The translations under genes and the position numbers were made by a program. Below the pieces are notes generated by a model. The model worked only from the letters and a program-made list of their open reading frames with translations, did not search any database and was not told where the DNA came from. A stretch of DNA of 54,968 nucleotides from Streptomyces palmae (GTDB taxonomy: Bacteria; Actinomycetota; Actinomycetes; Streptomycetales; Streptomycetaceae): contig NZ_SRID01000005.1 of assembly GCF_004684805.1 (NCBI RefSeq), positions 1 through 54,968 on the forward strand. The letters run 5' to 3'. Positions 1-7,732 of this stretch are shown one piece after another; position 1 is the stretch's first letter, and each line of letters starts with the position of its first letter.

Positions 1-3000
1 GCTGACGGCGTCGGCCGGGGCGGGGAGGGGGGTGCCCCAGAGGGTGGTGCGGTGCTGCCAGACCAGGGTGCCGTCCGGGGTGACGAGCTCGGTGGGGGTG
101 CCGGCCTGGTCGGTGACGACGGCATGGCAGCGGGTGGAGCCCAGCTCCTGGTCGGTCTGGGTCACCGGACTGTGGGTGCCGGGGGCGTAGTCCCAGGTGG
201 AGGTCGCGCCGCGGTCCGTGGTCTGTTCGACCAGGTGGCTGCCGTCCCAGGTGAAGGTGGTGGACGTCCGGTCCGGGCCGGCCTTGGATATGCGGCGGCC
301 CAGGGCGTCGTAGGTGTAGGTCCACTCCTCGCCCCGCGGAGTGATGGCTCGGGTGAGGCGGTTCTGCGTGTTCCAGTGGTAGACCCAGGTGGCGGTGGTG
401 CCGTCGAGGCGCTTGCGCGTTCTGCGGACCAGCCGGCCCGCCCCGTCGTGCTCGTAGGTGGTGCGGCCCGCCTGGCGGATCAGGGTGCCCTCGTAGGCGC
501 GCTCGGCCGGTGCCTCGTGTCCGGGAGCCGCGGCGTGCGTCTGGTTGCCCGCCGAGTCGTAGGCGTACGCCTCGGTCCAGCCGTGTGCCCGCACGCCCGT
601 CACTCGGCCCATCGGGTCCAGCGAGAAGCCGCGGGTTCCCGTGCTGAGTTCGCGGATCTGCGTGACGTAGCCGTCCGGCCGGTGGGTGTAGCTGCGGTGC
701 TGCAGCAGGCGGTCCTCGGTGTCGGCGGTGACGCTCTGCGCGGTCAGCAGGCCCCTGGCGCTCCAGCTCTGGGTGAGGGTGACCGCTCCGATGGCCCGCC
801 GGGTCTCCCGGCCCTCCGCGTCGTACTCGAAGGCGAGGGTGTGACCGGCCGTGCTGAGCGTGGACGGCAGCCCCGTCGGGCCGTAGGCCCAGATGGAGGT
901 GAGCCCCGAGGGCGTGGTGCGGTGGGTCCGGTTGCCCACCGCGTCATAGGCGTAGGTGGTGGCGCGGCCGTTGACCGTCTCCGCGGTGATCCGACCCAGC
1001 GGATCGCGTTCCAGGGTCAGTTCGCTGTCCGCGTTCACCGCACGGGCCAGGGCCCCGCCGGTGTCATAGGCGTAGGTCGTCACCTCGCCAGAGGACTCGT
1101 CGTGCTGGGTGACCACGCGGCCCATCGCGTCGCGCGTATAGCGCAGGGTCTCACCGAGCGCGTTGGTCTGGGCGATGAGCCGGCCCGCGGGGTCGCGCTC
1201 GTAGCCGCGCCTCGCCCCGTTGAAGTCGGTCTCCGCGACCAGGCGCCCGGCCGCGTCGTACTCGTAGGTCCACCGCCGTTCCTGCGGGTTGGTGACCGCG
1301 ATCAGGCGCAGCTCGGTGTCGTATGTGAAGGCGTACCGCGCCCCGTCCGGGTCGGTGCGGGTGGCCGGCAGGTCGAAGTGGGTGTGGGTGTGGGTGGTGG
1401 TGTGTCCGGCGGCGTCGGTGTACAGGGCGAGGTTGCCCTCGGTGTCCCACTGCCATGTCTCCCGGGTGCCGTCCGGCGCCTCGCGCCAGGCGGGCCTGCC
1501 CTCGATGGTCCAGCCGTGCCGGGTGGTGTGCCCGAGCGGGTCGGTTACGGCGGTGATCTGCCCGTGCGGTCCTCGGTGGACGTGGGTGGTGTGGCCCAGG
1601 GCGTCGGTGATCGCGACGGGGAGGCCGGTGGCGTCCGGCGTGATCTCGGTGGTGTTGCCCAGGGGGTCGACGACGGCCGTGAGGTGGCCCGAGGCGTTGT
1701 AGGCGTACCGCGTCGTGGCGCCCGTGGGGTCGGTGGTGGAGGTGCGGGCCCCGCGTTCGTCGTAGTCGTACCGCCAGATGGCGCCGCCCGGCTCGCGGAT
1801 CTCCACCGGCAGGCCCTGCTCGTCGTAGACGGCCTCGGTGACCGTGCCGTCCGGCCGCTCGACGGCGATGAGCCGGCCCTGCTCGTCGTGGCGGTAGCGG
1901 GTGGTGTTGCCCAGCGGGTCGGTGACGGCGACGGGGCGGCGGTTGTCCTCGTCCCATTCGGTGCGGGTGGTGTTGCCCAGCGGATCCGTCGCCGCGACCA
2001 CCTTGTACGCCTCGTTGAGGACGTACGTGCTGGTGTTGCCCAGGGAGTCGGTGTAGCGGGTGGTACGGGCCGCCGTGTCGTAGTGGAACCGGCCCGAGAG
2101 GATGCCCTCAGGACCTATGCCGCGCAGCACACGGCCCCGGTGGTCGTACACATAGGCGTAGGTGGTGCCGTTCCGGTCCGACCAGGACGTCATCCGGTGC
2201 TTCTCGTCGTACCGGTAACGCAGCTCCTTGCCGGTGGAGTTGACGACCTCGGTCAGATCGCCGGCGCCGTCGTAGCCGAAGGAGACCAGCGTGGTGCTGT
2301 GCTGGTGGTCCTCGCCGTGCAGCAGGCGCAGGGCGGTGATGCGCAGCAGTGCGGGATCGGTGTCGACCGCGATGCGGTAGCCGCCGGAGTGGGTGATCCC
2401 CGTCGGCGCGCCCTGCGCGTCGTAGTGGACCTCGATGCGGTCGCCCTCGCCGGTGCGGTCGGTGATCGCCTGGAGCGCCAGCTCCCGGCCGCCCACCGGC
2501 AGCGGGGCGAAGTGCAGGGCGCGGCCCTGCTCCGGGATGGTGATGCTGAAGGTGCCGCCGGGCTTGCCGTCCCAGCACAGCGGCCAACGCGGCCCGTGGG
2601 TGGGCATCGTGGGCACGCCGGGCCTCGGCACCGGGTAGCTCAGCAGCATCCCGTCGTCGGTGATGTAGACGACGCCCGCGTCGTCGATCTCCAGCCGCTG
2701 GTCCAGCGTGCCGGCCCAGGTCCGGCCGAACCAGCCGCCGCACGGGTGCCCCGAGGCGTAGTGCCGCTCCAGGACCAGCGGCAGGGCCCCGGGCAGGGTG
2801 ACGTCGGTGGCCGACATGACCATCTCGCCGGTGGCCACATCGATCGGCTCACCGGTCGTGCACCGTTCGCTGCCGGGTGTGCAGGTCTTCTTCGGATCGC
2901 TGTCCACGTGGTCGCGACCCTTGCCGTCCCGGCTCAGCGCGCGCTCCCGGTCCAGCAGGCGCCGTGCGGCGCGCTCCGCCGTCGTGGCGCCGCGCCGCAG

Positions 3001-3876
3001 CGCCCCCGAGCCGCCGGAGGCGAGGGCGAGCAGCAGGTCAGGGGTGAGTTGGCCGGCCGCCCGGGCCGGGTTGCGCTGCCACTCCTCCCAGTTGAGGACG
3101 GCCTTCGCGAACTCCTTGGGGTGCTCGGCGGCGTAGGCGGCGCCGTCCGCTATGGCCGCCAGGTGGAGCAGGGCGCCGTCGGGCCCGTCCTTCACCAGGG
3201 ACTCGAAGTCCTTGTACATGCCCCACACGGAGTCGCCGGCCCCGCTGAAGAAGTCCCCGAGCCCCTTCTTGACCTTGTCGAAGCCCTTTGCTCCCGGGGG
3301 CTTGACCGGGGCCTTCTTCGCCGCCGTGTCGATTGCGTTCTTCGACGCGGTGACGACCAGTGCGAGCTCCGCCTCCAGCTTGTCCAGACGGCCGTAGCAG
3401 GCGATCAGCGCGGCGTTGCCCGGATCCGCGTCCGGAGGGCGCTTGGGCAGGGGATCGTCCTTGCGGTCCACCGCCTCGTTGTAGGCCGTGACATCGGACC
3501 AGTACTTCTGGGAGGCCGCCCGCGCGGCGTCCGCGTCCTCGATGAGCGGTTTGACCCGGGTATGGAGCGAGCGCAGTTTGTCGGCGTACGAATCCAGCGC
3601 GCTCGCGGCGGCCTTGAAGTAGGTCTGAGCGTTCTCCAGCTCCAAAGGGAGCTTCGACGTCGCCGTCTTGAAGCCCTCCGAGCCGGCTCCGGTCCAGTTC
3701 AGGAGGGAGAGGTCGGTCAGCTTGTCGTTGCCGTCACCGAACGCACCCGCGTAGGCGAGGAGCTTGTTGACGAGCTCGTCGATGACGGACGGGTCGCCGG
3801 GGATGACGTCCGAGGGTTTGGCGTGCGGCGGTATGCGGTCGGGTCCGCCGCCGTCTATCGCGTCGCGCGAGGTCAT
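1..3876 (-). CDS. RHS/YD-repeat polymorphic toxin, C-terminus beyond window
   Basis: Large RHS-repeat protein. The frame is open from ATG 3876 to base 1 (1292 codons), so the gene is cut by the window edge. The N-terminal ~130 residues are helical with a WTG motif (NWTGAGSEGF), like WXG100/T7SS-delivered proteins. Around residue 339 lies the DUF6531-type motif CTTGEPIDVATGEM that opens RHS proteins. From about residue 480 there are many YD repeats of the types DPLGNTTRYRYD and YDERGR. The last visible residues, LLWQHRTTLWGTPLP-like, normally sit just before the RHS core end, so the variable toxin tip and any immunity gene lie to the left of base 1. The start overlaps the stop of the upstream gene (ATGA), implying translational coupling. 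In this family the shell encloses and releases a C-terminal toxin; the nature of this toxin cannot be seen. Confidence 0.93.
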   Translation of the reverse strand, partial: MTSRDAIDGGGPDRIPPHAKPSDVIPGDPSVIDELVNKLLAYAGAFGDGNDKLTDLSLLNWTGAGSEGFKTATSKLPLELENAQTYFKAAASALDSYADKLRSLHTRVKPLIEDADAARAASQKYWSDVTAYNEAVDRKDDPLPKRPPDADPGNAALIACYGRLDKLEAELALVVTASKNAIDTAAKKAPVKPPGAKGFDKVKKGLGDFFSGAGDSVWGMYKDFESLVKDGPDGALLHLAAIADGAAYAAEHPKEFAKAVLNWEEWQRNPARAAGQLTPDLLLALASGGSGALRRGATTAERAARRLLDRERALSRDGKGRDHVDSDPKKTCTPGSERCTTGEPIDVATGEMVMSATDVTLPGALPLVLERHYASGHPCGGWFGRTWAGTLDQRLEIDDAGVVYITDDGMLLSYPVPRPGVPTMPTHGPRWPLCWDGKPGGTFSITIPEQGRALHFAPLPVGGRELALQAITDRTGEGDRIEVHYDAQGAPTGITHSGGYRIAVDTDPALLRITALRLLHGEDHQHSTTLVSFGYDGAGDLTEVVNSTGKELRYRYDEKHRMTSWSDRNGTTYAYVYDHRGRVLRGIGPEGILSGRFHYDTAARTTRYTDSLGNTSTYVLNEAYKVVAATDPLGNTTRTEWDEDNRRPVAVTDPLGNTTRYRHDEQGRLIAVERPDGTVTEAVYDEQGLPVEIREPGGAIWRYDYDERGARTSTTDPTGATTRYAYNASGHLTAVVDPLGNTTEITPDATGLPVAITDALGHTTHVHRGPHGQITAVTDPLGHTTRHGWTIEGRPAWREAPDGTRETWQWDTEGNLALYTDAAGHTTTHTHTHFDLPATRTDPDGARYAFTYDTELRLIAVTNPQERRWTYEYDAAGRLVAETDFNGARRGYERDPAGRLIAQTNALGETLRYTRDAMGRVVTQHDESSGEVTTYAYDTGGALARAVNADSELTLERDPLGRITAETVNGRATTYAYDAVGNRTHRTTPSGLTSIWAYGPTGLPSTLSTAGHTLAFEYDAEGRETRRAIGAVTLTQSWSARGLLTAQSVTADTEDRLLQHRSYTHRPDGYVTQIRELSTGTRGFSLDPMGRVTGVRAHGWTEAYAYDSAGNQTHAAAPGHEAPAERAYEGTLIRQAGRTTYEHDGAGRLVRRTRKRLDGTTATWVYHWNTQNRLTRAITPRGEEWTYTYDALGRRISKAGPDRTSTTFTWDGSHLVEQTTDRGATSTWDYAPGTHSPVTQTDQELGSTRCHAVVTDQAGTPTELVTPDGTLVWQHRTTLWGTPLPAPADAVS

Positions 3877-4409
3877 GCGATCGTTCCCTTCGATCCACCG
3901 TCGACCAGCCATGTGCCGTCGACCGTCAGGCGCGGGTTGGTCGGCACATCGCCCACATGGGTATCGCCGTCATCCAGCCAGGGCTCCTGGTAGATCTGCG
4001 GCGGTGGATCGAATTTCGGCCGGGACCCGTGCTCCCAGGCCTTCAGCCCGGCCTCGCCGAACGGCAGCTTGGCGATGTTGGCCTCGGTCGGTGAGAAGTC
4101 CTTGATGCGCAGCAGATCGGCCATCACATAGGCGGCGATGACCTGGTTGAGGGTCTCGATCACGGTGTCCGTGTGTTCGGCGACCCGCCCCATGCCGAAG
4201 CCCCAGGCGGAGAGCATGCCCTCGGCCGCGTGCACGATGTCGAAGGTGGCCGAGAAGTTGATGTGCTCGGCCATGGTCTTCCAGTCGTCCTTGATCTTGT
4301 GTGCCGCGACGACCGACTCCTCCAGCGGCGACATGACCTTGAACAGCGAGGCGATCTCCACCTTGTAGCCGTCGCCCGGCTGCGGTCCGCCCTTGTCCGG
4401 ATCCGCCAT
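3873..4409 (-). CDS. ESX/WXG-like helical partner protein of the RHS toxin
   Basis: 178-residue protein starting at ATG 4409 (MADPDKGGPQPGDGYKVE), whose start overlaps the upstream SseB-domain stop by ATGA. Residues ~15-110 are predicted amphipathic helices without a signal peptide or membrane segment. The region MLSAWGFGMGRVAEHTDTVIETL resembles the W-x-G turn and second helix of ESX-type proteins. The C-terminal ~60 residues are proline-rich and probably disordered. Position between an SseB gene and an RHS toxin gene, coupled to both by 4-nt overlaps, suggests a secretion partner or chaperone. I do not recognise a named family, so this role is inferred from context and helical character. 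Confidence 0.8.
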   Translation of the reverse strand: MADPDKGGPQPGDGYKVEIASLFKVMSPLEESVVAAHKIKDDWKTMAEHINFSATFDIVHAAEGMLSAWGFGMGRVAEHTDTVIETLNQVIAAYVMADLLRIKDFSPTEANIAKLPFGEAGLKAWEHGSRPKFDPPPQIYQEPWLDDGDTHVGDVPTNPRLTVDGTWLVDGGSKGTIA

Positions 4410-4747
4410 CAGGCGTTCCCTCGGGCCTCGGACGCCCGAACCGCTTCGGTGTCCAGGACGAACGTCTGCGGCCCCAGCGGATCCACCAGCGCACGGACCC
4501 CTTCGGGGAGCAACTCCGCCAGATCGCTGACGCTTGTCGACGCCCACTCGCACACCCCGGCGAACAGCGCGAGCCGTTCCAGGGAGGTGAACACCGGAAC
4601 CACCGGGCCGTCCTCGGTCTCGGCGACCAGGAAGCCCGGCTCCTCGGGCCGTTGGAAGTACAGGCGTGCCGACCGCATCGCCGCCAACCGCTCCGAAGGT
4701 GACATCGACGCGACGATCTCGTCACGTACCAGGTCACGCAATGACAT
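4409..4747 (-). CDS. SseB-domain protein
   Basis: 112-residue protein beginning MSLRDLVRDEI at ATG 4747, with GGGGGAAG upstream as ribosome-binding site. It contains the SseB N-terminal-type signature: FLVAETEDGPVVPVFTSLERLALFAG (split here as two adjacent motifs, VAETEDGPVVPVF and TSLERLALFAG). SseB-domain proteins are small cytoplasmic proteins, often encoded next to type VII substrates and RHS toxins in Streptomyces. First gene of a three-gene coupled unit ending in the RHS toxin. An AT-rich TATATT about 45 nt upstream of the start, in an otherwise GC-rich 256-bp gap, is a plausible -10 element. Confidence 0.85.
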   Translation of the reverse strand: MSLRDLVRDEIVASMSPSERLAAMRSARLYFQRPEEPGFLVAETEDGPVVPVFTSLERLALFAGVCEWASTSVSDLAELLPEGVRALVDPLGPQTFVLDTEAVRASEARGNA

Positions 4748-5003
4748 CTCTTCCCCCGTTCTCCAGGGCCACATGCAGACGGCCCTGGCCAAATATATTC
4801 GCACATAGGTGCCGTGAACTGGGGGCCAGTCATTCCGCTTTGGGCGGCGGGACGGATGGCGTCGGTGCCTGTCGGAGTAGGGGGGCGCCTGGGCGGGCGG
4901 CGTTCGCCGCCGAGGAAGGATGAGGCGGACCGCCCGGCCCGCGGTTGCCCGGGGCCGGCCGCTCGGGGTGTCCCGTGCCCGGCCGTGCCGCCCGCCGGAG
5001 GGG

Positions 5004-5612
5004 TCAGCCGGCGAAGCCGTCCCGCAGGTGGATCCGCTGGATCTGGCAGGCCAGGGCGCGGCGGGTGGCGGCGGAGGCGGGGCCGGTTGCCCCCGAGGGG
5101 AGATCGAGGCCGCGGCTGATCGCGTCGTACGCGTCCCGGTAGCCGCGCGGCAGCGCCGCCCGGTGCAGCCGCAGGTCCGCTTCGACCAGGCGGCGCAGCT
5201 CGTCGACGCCCTGCGGGGTGAAGTGCCTTCTGCCCCGGGCGATGGCGATGACATGGCGGGTGCAGCGGGCGGTGTCGGTGAAGGTCTCGGAGATCTCCTC
5301 GGCGAGGCCCCAGAGCCGTCCTTCCAGCCAGGGGATGTCCTGCTGGTCGAGGGAGAGGTCGAAGGGGGCCGGTGGGTCGCCCGCCGCGTTCCTCGCGATC
5401 TGCTTGGACACGGCGGGCTGACTCATGTCGGCCAGCCGGGCGATTCTGTCCTGGGTCCAGCCGAGCCCGGCGAAGATCCTGATCACCTCGGCGCGCAGCT
5501 TCCGCATCTCCTCGCCCGCGCGGATGACCCCGTTCATGTCGGCGAGCATGCGCCCGGCCTGTTCCTCGGTGAGCGCCCCGGGGTCCGGGTGCGTGTGTCG
5601 CCTGTCTGCCAC
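5004..5612 (-). CDS. HTH transcriptional regulator, divergent from hydrolase
   Basis: DNA-binding regulator of about 202 residues. A helix-turn-helix is clear near residues 35-75 (LRAEVIRIFAGLGWTQDRIARL then ADMSQPAVSKQIARN), resembling sigma-70 region 4/MarR-like recognition helices. The rest is helical and of unknown ligand specificity. I place the start at GTG 5612 (MADRRHTHPDPG). TATATAAC lies 7-14 nt upstream on the coding strand and no Shine-Dalgarno is visible, so the mRNA may be leaderless. An in-frame ATG at 5645 is possible but lies inside the operator. It is transcribed away from the alpha/beta hydrolase at 5668, and the shared gap holds the palindrome described separately; autoregulation and control of the hydrolase are the likely role. 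Confidence 0.8.
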   Translation of the reverse strand: MADRRHTHPDPGALTEEQAGRMLADMNGVIRAGEEMRKLRAEVIRIFAGLGWTQDRIARLADMSQPAVSKQIARNAAGDPPAPFDLSLDQQDIPWLEGRLWGLAEEISETFTDTARCTRHVIAIARGRRHFTPQGVDELRRLVEADLRLHRAALPRGYRDAYDAISRGLDLPSGATGPASAATRRALACQIQRIHLRDGFAG

Positions 5613-5669
5613 AACTCGGTTATATACCACGGGATCCGAGACCATAACTCGGTTGTACAACCTGGTTAT
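5611..5669. promoter_or_regulatory. Divergent promoter with palindromic operator
   Basis: A 26-bp palindrome spans 5644-5669 with 12 of 13 possible base-pair positions matched in the inner and outer arms apart from two mismatches: outer arms ATAAC/GTTAT, inner core GGTTGTACAACC centred on TGTACA. The half-site AACTCGGTT at 5647-5655 recurs as a direct copy at 5613-5621, 34 bp away (about three helical turns), beside the GTG start of the regulator. This is the expected arrangement for an autoregulated divergent gene pair. The palindrome touches the ATG of the hydrolase (5668), so repressor binding would cover its start. Confidence 0.7.
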
Positions 5670-6516
5670 GACTGCCATGATCCACGCCATGCCAACCTTC
5701 TGCGCACCTGACGGAACCCGGCTCGCCTACCGCGTGACCGGAGACGGCGCCCCGGTCGTCTGCGTCCCCGGAGGCCCCGCCGACTCCGCCTACCTCGGCG
5801 ACCTCGGCGGCCTGTCCGCGCATCGCCGGCTGATCATCCTGGACCTCCGCGGCACCGGCGGGTCCGCGGTTCCAGCGGACCCGTCCTCGTACCGCTGCGA
5901 CCGCCTCGTCGACGACGTGGAGGCGCTCCGCGCGCACCTCGGCCTCCTGCGGATCGACCTGCTCGGCCACTCCGCCGGCGCGAACATCGCCACCCAGTAC
6001 GCGGCCCGGTACCCGCGGCGCCTCGGCAGGCTGCTCCTGGTCGCCCCCGGCACGCGGGCCCTCGGCGTCGCGATCACCGGGGAGGCGCGGCGCGCGATCG
6101 CGCGGCTCCGGGAGGGTGAACCGTGGTACCCGGAGGCGTCCGCCGCGCTGGCGGCGGTCACCGCGGGAACGGGCGGCGACTGGGAGGCCATCGCCCCCTT
6201 CTTCTACGGCCGCTGGGACGCGGTGGCGCGGCGGCACCACGCGGCCGGCCTGCCGGACAACCAGGAGGCCGTCGCCGGCTTCGCGGCCGAGGGCGCCTTC
6301 ACCCCCGAGGCCACCCGCGCGGCCCTCGCCACCTGCTCGGCTCCGGTCCTGCTGCTCGCCGGAGAGTTCGACCTGAACAGCCCGCCCGGCTCGGTGGCGG
6401 AGTGCGCGGAGTCGTTCCCCGCCGCCGTCCTCACCGTCCAGCCGGGAGCGGGCCACTACCCCTGGCTCGACGACCCCGACCGGTTCGCGGCGAGCGTCGA
6501 GGCGTTCCTGGGGTGA
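5668..6516 (+). CDS. Alpha/beta hydrolase, proline iminopeptidase-like
   Basis: Cytoplasmic alpha/beta-hydrolase of about 282 residues. Visible are the oxyanion-hole region VVCVPGGPADSAYLGDLGGL (VPGGP), the strand LIILDLRGTGGS typical of proline iminopeptidases, the nucleophile elbow LLGHSAGANIA (G-H-S-A-G), the acid region LLLAGEFDLNSPP and the catalytic histidine region PGAGHYPWLDDPDRF. No signal peptide. Starts at ATG 5668, 5677 or 5689 (MPTFCAPDGTRLAYR) are all in frame and none has a Shine-Dalgarno; a leaderless transcript is likely. Divergent from the HTH regulator at 5612, which probably controls it. Substrate cannot be told from sequence. Confidence 0.9.
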   Translation: MTAMIHAMPTFCAPDGTRLAYRVTGDGAPVVCVPGGPADSAYLGDLGGLSAHRRLIILDLRGTGGSAVPADPSSYRCDRLVDDVEALRAHLGLLRIDLLGHSAGANIATQYAARYPRRLGRLLLVAPGTRALGVAITGEARRAIARLREGEPWYPEASAALAAVTAGTGGDWEAIAPFFYGRWDAVARRHHAAGLPDNQEAVAGFAAEGAFTPEATRAALATCSAPVLLLAGEFDLNSPPGSVAECAESFPAAVLTVQPGAGHYPWLDDPDRFAASVEAFLG

Positions 6517-6519
6517 GGA

Positions 6520-6536
6520 CCGGCGAGGCTCGCCGG
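6520..6536 (+). terminator. Short GC hairpin after hydrolase gene
   Basis: Perfect 7-bp stem CCGGCGA / TCGCCGG with a 3-nt GGC loop starting 4 nt after the hydrolase stop codon. There is no T-tract, as is common for Streptomyces terminators. Function inferred from position only. Confidence 0.4.
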
Positions 6537-6611
6537 GCCGCTCACCGGCCCGAACCGTCCTGACCGGCCCCGACCCCGCCCGAACGCCCAACGGCTCCAC
6601 CCCGCTTGACG

Positions 6612-6810
6612 CTACGCGCCCTCAAGGGTCCGGCGTACCGCGGCAAGTCGCTCCTCGTCCCACTCCACCTGCGGATCCGGTTCCAGGAAGGCGAGGGCGG
6701 TGGTGGCGACGCCGAGCGCGGGCTGTGCACGCCCGTCCAGTCGCGAGTGGGTCCACCGGCCTCGCCGGTGACGCGACCGGACGGCGCGGGCGAACTCTGA
6801 CTGTCGCTCG
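6612..6810 (-). pseudogene. Frameshifted C-terminal gene fragment, unknown family
   Basis: On the minus strand a coding-like tail ends at TAG 6614-6612: ...LGVATTALAFLEPDPQ, VEWDEERLAAVRRTLEGA. Codons in its last ~45 positions have the G/C-rich third positions of real Streptomyces genes, but further upstream this frame becomes arginine-rich and the coding signal appears to move to another frame. An ATG at 6849 with GGGGAG upstream lies just after the ATP-grasp stop, in a different frame, and may be the original start, so at least one frameshift would be needed. It follows the two ATP-grasp genes and could be a broken third member of that unit. I do not recognise the family. The rest of 6537-6892 shows nothing else. 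Confidence 0.35.
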
Positions 6811-6892
6811 TCGCGTGCCCGTGGCCCCGGGCGGGGCCGCGTGGGTCATGGCCGGGCTCCCCGAGCGAGTTCCTGGTGGAGGCCGGAGCGCG

Positions 6893-7732
6893 TCAGGCCT
6901 CGTGGGCGGGCGGGCCCGGCCGGGGGCGGCGCAGTGCCAGGGCTGCCAGTGCCGCGGGGGCGTTCTTCGGGCCGCGGATGCCCGGAAAGGCGTTGATGTC
7001 GACGACGACGGGCGCGCCCTCGCGGTCCAGCACGTCGACACCGTAGACATCCAGGCCGAAGACCTCTCCCGTGTGGAGGGCGAGTCGGCTCCAGGACCAC
7101 GGCAGGTCGCGAACCAATGGCGCGGACTGGGCACCGTCCGGCGGGGCACCCACGGGTGCGGGGCGCACTCCCGCGAACACCTCTCCCGCGATCACCCACA
7201 GCTTGTGGTCCCAGCCGCTGTTGGCGACGAACTCCTGGAGGACGACGGGCTCGTCGGGCCACTTGGCGGCAAGGTCCCGGAGCTGGGCCGGACCGTCCAC
7301 CCGGGCGACCAGGTCCGCGCGCCGACTGCGGCGGCTCTTGACCATGAGCGGATAGCCGCTCTCCGGCCGCTCCGCTCCGTCGACGGCCTGGGACAGCGCG
7401 TCCAGGGTCCTCGTCCTGGGCATCGGCAGGCCGGCGCCTTCCGCGACGGCGGCGGTCCGGCTCCGGTCCTGGCACAGCTCTGTCGCCGCGGCGGAGTTCA
7501 CCACCCGCGCGCCGTGTGCCTCGAGGAACCGGGCCAGCGCGAGTGCCCGGGGGGTATGGGCCTTGAGGAGGTAGACGTCGGCGAGATCGTCCGGGGCCAC
7601 CAGTTCCGAGGGCGATCCGGTTCCGGTGTCCGGGTCCAGAAACGTCACCCGGTGCCCCGCCTCGACCAGTACGGAAGAAGCCGCGGCGAGCAGCGGATGG
7701 TCCGGCTTGTCGGTCAGCAGACACACCCTCAT
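6893..7732 (-). CDS. ATP-grasp ligase, RimK/ITPK-like (second of pair)
   Basis: 279-residue ATP-grasp enzyme. The N-terminal preATP-grasp half begins MRVCLLTDKPDHPLLAAASS. The ATP-binding half shows YPLMVKSRRSRRADLV (nucleotide-contacting lysine), PVVLQEFVANSGWDHKLWVI (adenine-contact glutamate and the W-D-x-K-x-W region), and the metal-binding signature DVYGVDVLDREG followed by VVVDINAFPGIRG (D-x-N). The D-I-N-x-F-P form is typical of RimK/inositol-phosphate-kinase-like members, which form acyl-phosphate intermediates to make amide bonds or phosphorylate small molecules. Its start overlaps the stop of the preceding ATP-grasp paralogue (ATGA at 7732), so the two are translated together and may act in sequence or as a heterodimer. 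Substrate unknown. Confidence 0.88.
   Translation of the reverse strand: MRVCLLTDKPDHPLLAAASSVLVEAGHRVTFLDPDTGTGSPSELVAPDDLADVYLLKAHTPRALALARFLEAHGARVVNSAAATELCQDRSRTAAVAEGAGLPMPRTRTLDALSQAVDGAERPESGYPLMVKSRRSRRADLVARVDGPAQLRDLAAKWPDEPVVLQEFVANSGWDHKLWVIAGEVFAGVRPAPVGAPPDGAQSAPLVRDLPWSWSRLALHTGEVFGLDVYGVDVLDREGAPVVVDINAFPGIRGPKNAPAALAALALRRPRPGPPAHEA

Noticed and set aside
52..3993. Very long plus-strand open frame opposite the RHS gene
   Set aside because: Antisense shadow: the minus strand encodes clear RHS repeats, and the plus frame is low-complexity Val/Gly/Arg without a ribosome site.
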